From Mycobacteroides sp. LB1 (GTDB lineage Bacteria > Actinomycetota > Actinomycetes > Mycobacteriales > Mycobacteriaceae): a stretch of 64,000 bases of DNA. Both the position numbers and the translations under genes were made by a program. The number at the start of each line of letters is the position of its first letter. The first letter of the stretch is position 1. Shown here piece by piece: positions 52,075-60,086 of this stretch. The DNA is taken from the NCBI RefSeq assembly GCF_013449725.1, contig NZ_JACCFF010000005.1:186001-250000 (forward strand). Reading direction: 5' to 3'. Below the pieces are notes generated by a model. The model saw only the letters and a list, made by a program, of their open reading frames with translations. It did no database searches and had not been told where the DNA came from.

Positions 52075-52578
52075 ATGCCGTCATTCAGCCGCGCCGAACT
52101 CGAGGAAGCGTTCGCGCAACACCAGGCCACCGTCCATCGCTGTATCGAAACCGGCGACTGGAACCCCTATGCCGAGATGTACACCGAGGACGCCCTCTAC
52201 ATCGAGCATGTGGTGGGTCGCCTGCAGGGCAAGGAGGCCATCCGGCAGTACATCACCGCGGTCATGGCAGATTTCCCCGGCAACCACATGCCGAGCCTGC
52301 CCGCCACCTGGACGGTGTTCGATCCCGAAAAGGGTTGGGTGGTCTGCGAAATCGACAATGTGATGAGCGATCCGGGTGACGGCAAGCATTGGGGTGAACC
52401 GAACCTGACCGTGCTGCATTACGCCGGGGACGGCCTGTGGTCGCAGCAGGAGGACGCTTACAACCCCGCCAACATGGTCAAGATGGTGCGGCGCTGGTGC
52501 AAGGCCGCCGAGACCTCGGGGAACCTGCCCGACGAGGCCCGCGAATGGCTCGCCAAGTACGGGTCACGTAAGAACTAA
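52075..52578 (+). CDS. SnoaL-like/NTF2-fold protein
   Basis: A 167-residue cone-shaped NTF2-fold protein. EEAFAQHQATVHRCIETGDWNPYAEMYTEDALYIEHVVGRLQGKEAIRQYI (about 9-58, in pieces) is the SnoaL start, with DWNPYAEMYTEDA and the GKEAIR loop. Mycobacterial relatives occur beside redox and sterol genes, but no ligand can be named. ATG 52075 chosen; the earlier part of the frame is antisense to EEP. It is convergent with the histidine kinase, nine bases apart. Confidence 0.82.
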   Translation: MPSFSRAELEEAFAQHQATVHRCIETGDWNPYAEMYTEDALYIEHVVGRLQGKEAIRQYITAVMADFPGNHMPSLPATWTVFDPEKGWVVCEIDNVMSDPGDGKHWGEPNLTVLHYAGDGLWSQQEDAYNPANMVKMVRRWCKAAETSGNLPDEAREWLAKYGSRKN

Positions 52579-52587
52579 CCGGCAGAT

Positions 52588-53877
52588 CTATTCAGCCAAG
52601 ATCGTCAGCGTCGCCCGCAAACCGCCCATCGGGCTTGAGGACAGCACCACGTCACCCCCGTGCAACGCGGCCTGCTGCGCGACGAGCGCCAGCCCCAATC
52701 CCAGCCCGCCAGGGTTGGCGCCGGGTCCGCGTTCGAAACGTCCGAGCACTCGTTCCCGGTCCGCCTCCGGCAGACCACTACCGTCATCGTCGACCTCGAT
52801 GACCAGCCGGTTGTCGATCCGATTCGCGGACAGCACAACATGTTTGGCATTGCCATGGTTGATGGCGTTGCGCACCAGATTGTCCACGGCCAACCGCAAA
52901 CCGTCAGGCCAGCCCAGCACCACACCACCATCGTCGGCGTTGACGGTGATCTCCGGCGCGGCGGCGGGGTGCATCAACGCATCTCCGGCCACCCGATCCA
53001 GCAGATCCGCGATATCCACCAGCTCGCGGTCCTCGGGCCGAGCCAGGTCCCCGGAGGCCAGCTGGCCGAGTGCGGTGATGGTGGCCTCAACGCGTCGCTG
53101 CGCGCGCTGCAGGTCGCCGATCACCTCCGTGTGTTCCTCGTTCGACAGGTCGTGTGCCCGCAGAGTGTCCAGGTCGGCACGCATCGCGGTGAGCGGGGTC
53201 CGCAGCTCGTGGGCAGCGCTCGCGGCAAAATCGCGAGCCGCGAGAAGGGATTTGGTGGTTTCGGACTGCGCCGCCGAGACCCGGCCGAGCATCGCAGCCA
53301 GGGCGTCGGCAAGCTCTTCGGCCTCGCGGGCGCCGCGCACCGCGGCTACGTGCAGGCCATCGGTGTCGAGCTGACGGGTCTGTTCGGTGAGCTGGCGCAG
53401 TGGTCGCACCGCGCGCCCGCCGAACAGCCACGCGAAACCGCCTGCCAGCAGCATCGATAGCACACCGACGGCAATGAACACCGGGATTCCGCGGTGGTTG
53501 ACCAGCACCGCGTCGGCCCTGGTCCCCAGTGAGATCACGGTCTGCTCTTCGGGGTTCGGGACGGTCCGGACGCGGTAAGTGGCACCGCCGACGGTGACAT
53601 TCTCGGTTCCCGGCGGCAGCTTCGGCAGCTCGACACCCCGGAAGATCACCAGCCCTCCGCTTTGGGCGTCACGGACGGTGAGCACAAATGTGGTGTCCCC
53701 GTGCCGAGTGGTGGCCTGTACCGCGTCCACCAGCACGTCCAAGCGTCGATCAAGTTGCTGAGTATCGTTGCGTACCAAGGTAATACCGGCGACAATACCG
53801 ATAAGCGCCACCACCAGACCGGTAGCCAGGAATGCCGCGACCGCTACCCGGGTACGCAGCGAGAGCGAACGTTTCAC
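52588..53877 (-). CDS. Sensor histidine kinase, PrrB-like
   Basis: A 429-residue sensor kinase. Two membrane helices (about 13-34 and 132-152) enclose a 95-residue external sensor with TVGGATYRVRTVP. HAMP-like region AVRPLRQLTEQTRQLD (156-171), HisKA with H223 (ARDFAASAAHELRTPLTAMR), and ATPase motifs NLVRNAINHGNA, DDDGSGLPEADR and GGLGLGLALVAQQAALHGG follow. The layout and RRLD/FAW...AVRPxxQLxEQTR are strikingly close to M. tuberculosis PrrB, but the context (hemophore genes) differs from Rv0902c, so it may be a paralogue. Overlaps the regulator by four bases. Confidence 0.9.
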   Translation of the reverse strand: MKRSLSLRTRVAVAAFLATGLVVALIGIVAGITLVRNDTQQLDRRLDVLVDAVQATTRHGDTTFVLTVRDAQSGGLVIFRGVELPKLPPGTENVTVGGATYRVRTVPNPEEQTVISLGTRADAVLVNHRGIPVFIAVGVLSMLLAGGFAWLFGGRAVRPLRQLTEQTRQLDTDGLHVAAVRGAREAEELADALAAMLGRVSAAQSETTKSLLAARDFAASAAHELRTPLTAMRADLDTLRAHDLSNEEHTEVIGDLQRAQRRVEATITALGQLASGDLARPEDRELVDIADLLDRVAGDALMHPAAAPEITVNADDGGVVLGWPDGLRLAVDNLVRNAINHGNAKHVVLSANRIDNRLVIEVDDDGSGLPEADRERVLGRFERGPGANPGGLGLGLALVAQQAALHGGDVVLSSSPMGGLRATLTILAE

Positions 53878-54584
53878 GGCTCTTCTCTCATCACGTATCC
53901 GACCCCCCTGACGGTGTGGATGATCCGCGGGGTTCCCCCGGCTTCCAGTTTGCGACGCAAATAGCTCACGAAGACATCGGCCACATTGGTCTCGACGTCA
54001 AAGTCATACCCCCACACCAGTTCCAGCAGCCGAGTGCGGCTGAGCACCACCCCGGTGTTCTCCGCCAGCACCACCAGGAGATCGAATTCGCGCTTACTCA
54101 GTTCGACGCGTTCACCACCGGAGAAGACCAACCTGCGGGAAACGTCGACGGTGACCTGTCCAACGGTGATGGTGGAGGTGGCGAGGCCACCACCACCGGC
54201 GCCGCGACGGCGCAGCAGTGCGCGCAGACGCGCCACCAGCTCGCCAAGGTCGAAGGGTTTCGTCAGATAGTCGTCGGCGCCTGCCTCGAGGCCGGCGATC
54301 CGATCGTTGACGGTGTCGCGCGCGCTGAGCACGCAGATCGGAATGTCATTACCCAGGGCCCGCAGGGCGGTAACCACTGCCACGCCATCCAGCTCGGGCA
54401 TCTGCACATCGAGCACCAGGGCATCGGGTTCATCGGCCGCGAGCTGGGTAAGCGCATCGCGGCCATCGACGGCGACCCGGACGTCGAAACCCGAGTGACG
54501 TAGCCCGCGGGCTACCGAGTTCCTGACATCCGGGTCGTCATCGACCATCAACACCTTGTGACGGGCGGCAGTTTCGTGAGTCAT
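53874..54584 (-). CDS. OmpR/PhoB-type response regulator, PrrA-like
   Basis: A 236-residue response regulator with phosphoacceptor Asp59 (DALVLDVQMPELDG), acidic pair DDD (15-17), Lys in LTKPF, and a C-terminal winged helix (about 135-234) with LVWGYDFDVETNVADVFVSYLRRKLEAG and IHTVRGVGYVM. Very similar to the PrrA sequence I remember, including SARDTVNDRIAGLEAGADDYL. The start ATG 54584 stands 49 bases from the hemophore-like gene upstream, so the regulator may follow it in one transcript. Confidence 0.92.
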   Translation of the reverse strand: MTHETAARHKVLMVDDDPDVRNSVARGLRHSGFDVRVAVDGRDALTQLAADEPDALVLDVQMPELDGVAVVTALRALGNDIPICVLSARDTVNDRIAGLEAGADDYLTKPFDLGELVARLRALLRRRGAGGGGLATSTITVGQVTVDVSRRLVFSGGERVELSKREFDLLVVLAENTGVVLSRTRLLELVWGYDFDVETNVADVFVSYLRRKLEAGGTPRIIHTVRGVGYVMREEP

Positions 54585-54633
54585 CGCTGCCTAAGGCTAG
54601 GCCTCATTCCGAGCCGCCCGTCTCATGGTGTTG

Positions 54634-55197
54634 TTAGGCGTCCTGCTGATCGACCACGGCGGTGACGGCGGGCGAAGCCGGCTTCGCCGGAGCTGCGGGC
54701 GCTGCCTGCTCGGTGTTGGCGGTCTCCTCGGCCGGCTGCTGCTGCGGCGCGAAGGGATTCCACGGCTGCTGCGGCTGCTCGGCAGGAGCATTCTCGGTGG
54801 CGGGCTGTGCAGGCTGGCCGACCAGACCTGCAGGCGCAGCGGGGGCCGGCTTGTCGTCATCGGTGTCCGCACCGCAGCTGCTCTTCAGGCCCGTCAGCGG
54901 CTGGCGGATCTTGTCGAGCTCGGCCTTGGCGGCGGGCTGACCATCCAGGTAGGTCTTGATGGCTTCACGTCGCTCGCCCTCGGGTGCGCCCTTGGCGGCC
55001 TTGGTGATGCCGTCGTTGATCGTCGGGTTCTTGTCCAGGTAGCTCGCGACCTGGCTCGACACAGTCGAATGGGTCCGGGCGAACTCTGCAGCGGTGCAAT
55101 CGCCGGGCTTGGCAGTGGCCGCACCCGCGAATGCCAGGGCGCCGGCAACAGCACCGGCACCAACAACACCACTGAGTACAGCAGAGGTGAACTTCAT
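54634..55197 (-). CDS. Rv0203-like hemophore-related secreted protein with Pro/Gln-rich tail
   Basis: A 187-residue exported protein. ATG 55197 (AAGGAG upstream) begins a Sec signal ending ATAKPGD. Cys34 and Cys108 probably form the single disulfide of the Rv0203/hemophore family. The heme-ligand pair (Tyr and His in the YLDSHPE segment of Rv0203, from memory) reads Tyr53 with Asn57 (YLDKNPT), so His is missing. A Pro/Gln/Ala-rich tail (about 117-187) is extra. The protein may bind heme weakly or another ligand. Next gene downstream is the PrrA-like regulator. Confidence 0.8.
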   Translation of the reverse strand: MKFTSAVLSGVVGAGAVAGALAFAGAATAKPGDCTAAEFARTHSTVSSQVASYLDKNPTINDGITKAAKGAPEGERREAIKTYLDGQPAAKAELDKIRQPLTGLKSSCGADTDDDKPAPAAPAGLVGQPAQPATENAPAEQPQQPWNPFAPQQQPAEETANTEQAAPAAPAKPASPAVTAVVDQQDA

Positions 55198-55342
55198 GGA
55201 GTACTCCTTGTTCAGCATTACAGCCGACGATGTGCCGACTCGTCCGGGACGCTATCGAGCGTTGGTTGGACGGTCATGGCCCTAACGTTAAGGAACCATT
55301 AGAAGCCGGGCAGAAATTACGTCGGTGAAGTTCGTCGGGTGC

Positions 55343-55675
55343 CTACCCCTCGGACCAGCACCTGGTCTTGAAGTCCTGAACCGGCTGCCGGATCGCGTCC
55401 AGGTCGGCCTTGGCAGCGGGGTTGGCGTTGAGGTACACCTGCACCGCGTCATGCTTCGCCTCACCGTCTCCGGGGGTGTTCTTGAGTGCGTCGCTCATCC
55501 CGGTGTTGACGTCGGGATGCCTCTCCAGGTACTCGGCCCGCTTGGTTGACGCCACCGCATCGAGCCGAGCCTCCTCCGAGACGGTGCAGTCACCCGGCTT
55601 CGCCTGGGCGGGTGCTGCGATGCCGAGGGCGGCTGCCACCACGCCGACACCCACGATGATCGATGTGCACTTCAT
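55343..55675 (-). CDS. Rv0203-like hemophore-related secreted protein
   Basis: A 110-residue exported protein with a signal peptide (1-25, ending AQAKPGD), start ATG 55675 and Shine-Dalgarno AAGGAG. Cys30 and Cys106 form the expected disulfide. Tyr49 and His53 (YLERHPD) match the heme-ligand pair of Rv0203, while its third His is replaced by Tyr81 (VQVYLNANP). It shares KPGDC, RQP and the helical layout with the next gene and is a clear paralogue. A role in extracellular heme capture is inferred from family. Confidence 0.82.
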   Translation of the reverse strand: MKCTSIIVGVGVVAAALGIAAPAQAKPGDCTVSEEARLDAVASTKRAEYLERHPDVNTGMSDALKNTPGDGEAKHDAVQVYLNANPAAKADLDAIRQPVQDFKTRCWSEG

Positions 55676-55724
55676 GAACCACTCCTTGAAAGGTCTGGAT
55701 CAGCCGATTGGGATCGGCACGAAG

Positions 55725-58706
55725 CTACTCCCCAAAGACGCGCTGTACGACCGCTTTCGCACGCCTGGTCACCCGCAGATAATTGTCCAGGAACTCGCCG
55801 CCGTCGTGATCCGGCCAGCCCGCCGCGGCAGACACCGTGTTGAGCAGCCGGCCGGGGCCGGGCAGCTGGTCGGTGGGCTTGCCTCGCGCCAGCACCAGCG
55901 CATTGCGGGCATTGGTGGCGGTCAGCCAGGCCTGCCGCAGCAGTTCGGCATCCTCGGCGTCGACAAGGCCCGCCTCTGCCGCGGCGTGCAATGTCTGCAG
56001 GGTGGAGGTGCTGTGCAGGGATTGATGTTCGTGGGCGTACCGCAACTGCAGCAGCTGCACGGTCCACTCCACATCGGCCAGCCCGCCGCGGCCCAGCTTG
56101 GTGTTGGTATTGGGGTCGGCCCCGCGCGGCAGCCGCTCGGCATCCACCCGTGCCTTGATCCGGCGGATCTCGCGCACCGCGTCCAGGGCGATACCGCCGG
56201 CGGGATACCGCGTCTTGTCGATCATGCGCAGAAACCGCAGCCCGAGATCGGCATCCCCGGCGACACTGTGCGCGCGCAGCAGCGCTTGCACCTCCCATGC
56301 CTGTGCCCATTGCGCGTAGTACGTCTCGTAGGCCGCCAGCGTGCGCACCATCGGCCCGTTGCGCCCCTCAGGACGTAGTCCCGTGTCGACCTGCAGGGGC
56401 GGGTCGGTACTCGGCGCACCGAGCAGCTTGCCAACCTTTTCAGCCACCGACGCCGACCATCCCGCGGCCTCGGCATCGGTGCTATCGCCACGCGCCTCGC
56501 ACACGTAAAGGACGTCGGCATCGGATCCGTAGCCCAGTTCACCGCCACCCAGACGGCCCATCCCGATGACGGCTATCGCGGCCGGTGCCTCGGAATCTGC
56601 GGGGACACTTGCCTTGACTACCGCGTCCAGGGCCGCCTGCAGCACCGCCACCCACACCGATGTCAGCGCCTGACACACGTCGATCACATCCAGCAGGCCC
56701 AGCAGATCGGCCGAGGCCACCCGCGCCAACTCCCGGCGCCGCAATGTTCGTGCCGCCGCGATCGCCCGCTCCGGGTCGGCGTGCCGGGCCGAGGACGCGA
56801 TCAGCGCGCCCGCCACTGAAATCGGTTCGGCCTCAAGAAGTTTGGGGCCGCTAGGCCCGTCGCCGTACAGCTGGATCACCTCGGGTGCCCGCATGATGAG
56901 ATCCGGCACATAGGCGGAGGTGCCCAGGATCTGCATGAGCCGCTTGGCCACCGCGCCCTCATCGCGCAGGGTGCGCAGGTACCAGGTCTGGTCAACCAGC
57001 GCCTCGCTCACCCGGCGATAGGCCAGCAGCCCGGCATCCGGATCGGGGGTATCCGCCAACCAGTCTAAAAGCGTTGGCAGCAGGATAGTTTGGATGCGCC
57101 CGCGGCGGCCGCCCTCCTTGGTCAGCGCGGACAGGTGACTGAGCGCATGCTGCGGTGACTGGTAACCCAACGCAGCGAGCTGGCGTACCGCAGCCTCGTT
57201 CGAGAGCCCTAACGCTTCCTTGTCGAACTCGGTCACCGATTCCAGCAGCGGTTGGTAGAACAGCTTGCTGTGCAGGCGGGACACTCGCATGGCCTGGCGT
57301 TTGATCTCTGCCCGCAGCACCCCGACGGCGTCGTTCTGCCCGTCCGGGCGCACGTGAGCGGCGCGCGCCAGCCAGCGCATCGCCTCGGTGTCCTCCGGCG
57401 CGGGCAGGGTGTGGGTGCGCTTGAGGCGCTGCAGCTGCAGCCGGTGCTCCAGCAGCCGCAAGAACTCATACGAGGCGGTGAGGTTCGCGCTGTCGTCGCG
57501 CCCGATGTATCCGGCTGTGGAAAGCGCCGCTAGTGCCTCGATAGTCGACGCGACATGCAGCGACTCATCCACCCGCCCGTGTACGAGTTGCAGCAGCTGC
57601 ACCGCGAACTCGACGTCACGTAGCCCGCCGGTGCCCAGTTTGATCTCACGCTCGCGCAGCTCCGCTGGCACCAACGATTCCACTCGGCGACGCATGGCCT
57701 GTACCTCGGTTACGAAATCCTCACGCTCGCAGGCGGTCCACACCATCGGCATGAGTGCGTCTACGTATGCCTTGCCCAGTTCCGGATCGCCGACGGCGGG
57801 ACGCGCCTTCAGTAGTGCCTGGAATTCCCAGGTCTTGGCCCACCGTCTGTAGTACGCGATATGGGAATCCAGGGTGCGCACCAGCGCCCCCCGCTTGCCC
57901 TCGGGCCGCAGCCCCGCATCCACCTCGAAGAAGGTGCTGGAGCCGATGCGCATCATCTCCCCGGCGACGCGGGTGGTCAGCGAATCAGCCTCCTCCCCCA
58001 CGAAGATGACATCGACATCGCTGACGTAGTTGAGTTCGCACGCACCGCATTTGCCCATCGCGATGACCGCGAGTCGGGGCGGGTCCTGCCCATCGGGAAC
58101 CACCAGTGACACCGCGACGGCCAGCGCCGCCGTCAACGCCGCATCGGCGAGATCGGACAGGTGCTGACCCACCACCGGGAACGGCAACACCGGTTCGTTC
58201 TCGACGGTGGCCGCCAGGTCGAGTGCGGCGAGTACCAATAGCCGGTCTCGATAAGCGTCCCGCAGCGCAGCGATGGCAGCGGGCTCGGATACCGAGGCGC
58301 GTCCCCCAACGGAGCCGACGGCAGTTAAAAATCGTTCCTGTAGAGCATCTTTGGACTCCAGCTCGATTTCCCCGACCAGCAGACGCCAACGATCGGGGTG
58401 CGCCACCAGATGATCGCCGAGTGCCAGTGAAGATCCGATCACCGACAGCAGTCGGCCTCGCATGGCGGCGTCGTCGCTCAGCTCTCGATCCAGTGCGGCC
58501 CACTCGGTTCCCAGCGCCTCGCGGAGCCGGATCAGGGTGAGTAACGCGGCGTCGGCATCGGGTGACCGTGAGAGCGACCACAGCTGCGCGATATGCGTCT
58601 CGGTGGTCCAGCCCAGCTCTTCGAGCAGCGAGGCGGCCCGTGCATCGACGAGCCCCAGCCTTCCAGCGCTGGGAACCTTCGAACGCTCGGTGGAGGCTCG
58701 GGTCAC
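55725..58706 (-). CDS. glnE: Bifunctional glutamine synthetase adenylyltransferase/deadenylylase
   Basis: A 993-residue enzyme that adds or removes AMP at Tyr406 of GlnA1 in response to nitrogen state. Two nucleotidyltransferase domains are visible: the N-terminal AR-type domain with GKCGACELNYVSDVDVIFVGEEAD and the C-terminal AT-type domain with GMGRLGGGELGYGSDADVLYVCEA. Length equals M. tuberculosis GlnE (994). GTG 58706 lies two bases from the glnA2 stop, so they are one transcript. Unlike M. tuberculosis, glnE is separated from glnA1 by a 5.5-kb accessory block. Confidence 0.96.
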   Translation of the reverse strand: MTRASTERSKVPSAGRLGLVDARAASLLEELGWTTETHIAQLWSLSRSPDADAALLTLIRLREALGTEWAALDRELSDDAAMRGRLLSVIGSSLALGDHLVAHPDRWRLLVGEIELESKDALQERFLTAVGSVGGRASVSEPAAIAALRDAYRDRLLVLAALDLAATVENEPVLPFPVVGQHLSDLADAALTAALAVAVSLVVPDGQDPPRLAVIAMGKCGACELNYVSDVDVIFVGEEADSLTTRVAGEMMRIGSSTFFEVDAGLRPEGKRGALVRTLDSHIAYYRRWAKTWEFQALLKARPAVGDPELGKAYVDALMPMVWTACEREDFVTEVQAMRRRVESLVPAELREREIKLGTGGLRDVEFAVQLLQLVHGRVDESLHVASTIEALAALSTAGYIGRDDSANLTASYEFLRLLEHRLQLQRLKRTHTLPAPEDTEAMRWLARAAHVRPDGQNDAVGVLRAEIKRQAMRVSRLHSKLFYQPLLESVTEFDKEALGLSNEAAVRQLAALGYQSPQHALSHLSALTKEGGRRGRIQTILLPTLLDWLADTPDPDAGLLAYRRVSEALVDQTWYLRTLRDEGAVAKRLMQILGTSAYVPDLIMRAPEVIQLYGDGPSGPKLLEAEPISVAGALIASSARHADPERAIAAARTLRRRELARVASADLLGLLDVIDVCQALTSVWVAVLQAALDAVVKASVPADSEAPAAIAVIGMGRLGGGELGYGSDADVLYVCEARGDSTDAEAAGWSASVAEKVGKLLGAPSTDPPLQVDTGLRPEGRNGPMVRTLAAYETYYAQWAQAWEVQALLRAHSVAGDADLGLRFLRMIDKTRYPAGGIALDAVREIRRIKARVDAERLPRGADPNTNTKLGRGGLADVEWTVQLLQLRYAHEHQSLHSTSTLQTLHAAAEAGLVDAEDAELLRQAWLTATNARNALVLARGKPTDQLPGPGRLLNTVSAAAGWPDHDGGEFLDNYLRVTRRAKAVVQRVFGE

Positions 58707-58707
58707 C

Positions 58708-60048
58708 TCACAAACCCAAGTAGGCCCGCAGTTCGAACGGGGTCACATTGCTGCGGTAGCGCGCCCACTCGGCCCGCTTATTGCGCAGGAAGAAGTCGAA
58801 GACGTGCTCTCCCAAGGCTTCCGCTACCAGCTCGGAACGCTCCATGGCGATGAGCGCGTTCTCCAATGTGCTGGGCAGTTCCTTGTAGCCCATGGCCTGC
58901 CGCTCGGCGGCGGTCAGCTGCCAGACGTTGTCCTCGGCCTCGGGTCCGAGCGTGTAGCCCTGCTCCACTCCGCGCAAGCCGGCGGCCAGCAGTACCGCAT
59001 ACGTCAGGTACGGGTTGCAGGCCGAGTCGGGGCTGCGCACCTCGATGCGACGTGAGGACGACTTGCTGGGCGTGTACATAGGAACCCGCACCAGCGCCGA
59101 GCGGTTGGCCGCACCCCAGGATGCCGCCGTCGGCGCCTCGCCGCCGTGCACCAGACGCTTGTAGGAGTTCACCCACTGGTTGGTGACAGCGCTGATCTCG
59201 TTGGCGTGCTCCAGGATTCCCGCGATGAAGGACTTGCCGACACTCGAAAGCTGCAGCGGGTCATCGGGGTTGTGGAAGGCGTTGGTATCGCCCTCGAACA
59301 GGCTCATATGGGTGTGCATCGCACTGCCCGGGTGATCGCTGAACGGCTTGGGCATGAACGTGGCATGCACACCGTCGATGATCGCCACTTCCTTGACCAC
59401 GTTGCGGAAGGTCATCACGTTATCGGCCATGGACAGCGCGTCGGCGTAGCGCAGGTCGATCTCCTGCTGACCCGGCGCACCCTCGTGGTGGCTGAATTCC
59501 ACCGAGATGCCCATGGATTCGAGCGCGTCGATGGCGTGGCGACGGAAGTTGGGCGCCGCCTCGTGCACGGCCTGGTCGAAGTACCCGGCGTCATCGGCGG
59601 GAATCGGCGCCGACCCGTCATCGGGCATGTTCTTCAGCAGGAAGAACTCGATCTCGGGGTGCACGTAGCAGGAGAAGCCCAAATCGCTCGCCCTGGCGAG
59701 CTGGCGACGCAGCACGTGCCGCGGGTCGGACCAGGACGGTGATCCGTCCGGCAGCTTGATATCGCAGAACATGCGTGCGGAGTGGTGCTTTCCGGCGCTC
59801 GTCGTCCACGGCAGCACCTGGAATGTCGACGGGTCGGGGTGCGCGACGGTGTCCGATTCGGAAATACGTGCGAAGCCCTCGATGGACGACCCGTCGAAGC
59901 CGATGCCCTCCTCGAACGCACCCTCTAGTTCAGCGGGCGCGATGGACACGCTCTTGAGGTAACCGAGCACATCGGTGAACCACAGCCGGACGAAACGAAT
60001 ATCGCGTTCTTCCAGCGTCCGCAGCACGAATTCCTTCTGACGATCCAT
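58708..60048 (-). CDS. glnA2: Glutamine synthetase-family GlnA2
   Basis: A 446-residue GSI-alpha enzyme. FDGSSIEGFARISESD (about 51-66), EFSHHEGAPGQQEIDLRY (about 188-205) and RIEVRSPDSACNPYL are present. The adenylylation Tyr of GSI-beta is missing at the corresponding place (DNVWQLTAAERQ), as in GlnA2 of M. tuberculosis. It forms an operon with glnE. It may act as a second glutamine synthetase or on another gamma-glutamyl substrate; the first is usual. Confidence 0.94.
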   Translation of the reverse strand: MDRQKEFVLRTLEERDIRFVRLWFTDVLGYLKSVSIAPAELEGAFEEGIGFDGSSIEGFARISESDTVAHPDPSTFQVLPWTTSAGKHHSARMFCDIKLPDGSPSWSDPRHVLRRQLARASDLGFSCYVHPEIEFFLLKNMPDDGSAPIPADDAGYFDQAVHEAAPNFRRHAIDALESMGISVEFSHHEGAPGQQEIDLRYADALSMADNVMTFRNVVKEVAIIDGVHATFMPKPFSDHPGSAMHTHMSLFEGDTNAFHNPDDPLQLSSVGKSFIAGILEHANEISAVTNQWVNSYKRLVHGGEAPTAASWGAANRSALVRVPMYTPSKSSSRRIEVRSPDSACNPYLTYAVLLAAGLRGVEQGYTLGPEAEDNVWQLTAAERQAMGYKELPSTLENALIAMERSELVAEALGEHVFDFFLRNKRAEWARYRSNVTPFELRAYLGL

Positions 60049-60086
60049 GGGGAGAGGCTATTACATCTGCGTCGACATAGCGTCCG

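Noticed and set aside
54591..54609. An IdeR-like iron box before the PrrA-like regulator
   Set aside because: TAAGGCTAGGC resembles one half of the IdeR consensus but the other half does not match; too weak to claim iron control.
55703..55718. A terminator after glnE
   Set aside because: GCCGAT-TGGG-ATCGGC is a perfect but short six-base hairpin with no T-tract, so its role is undecided.
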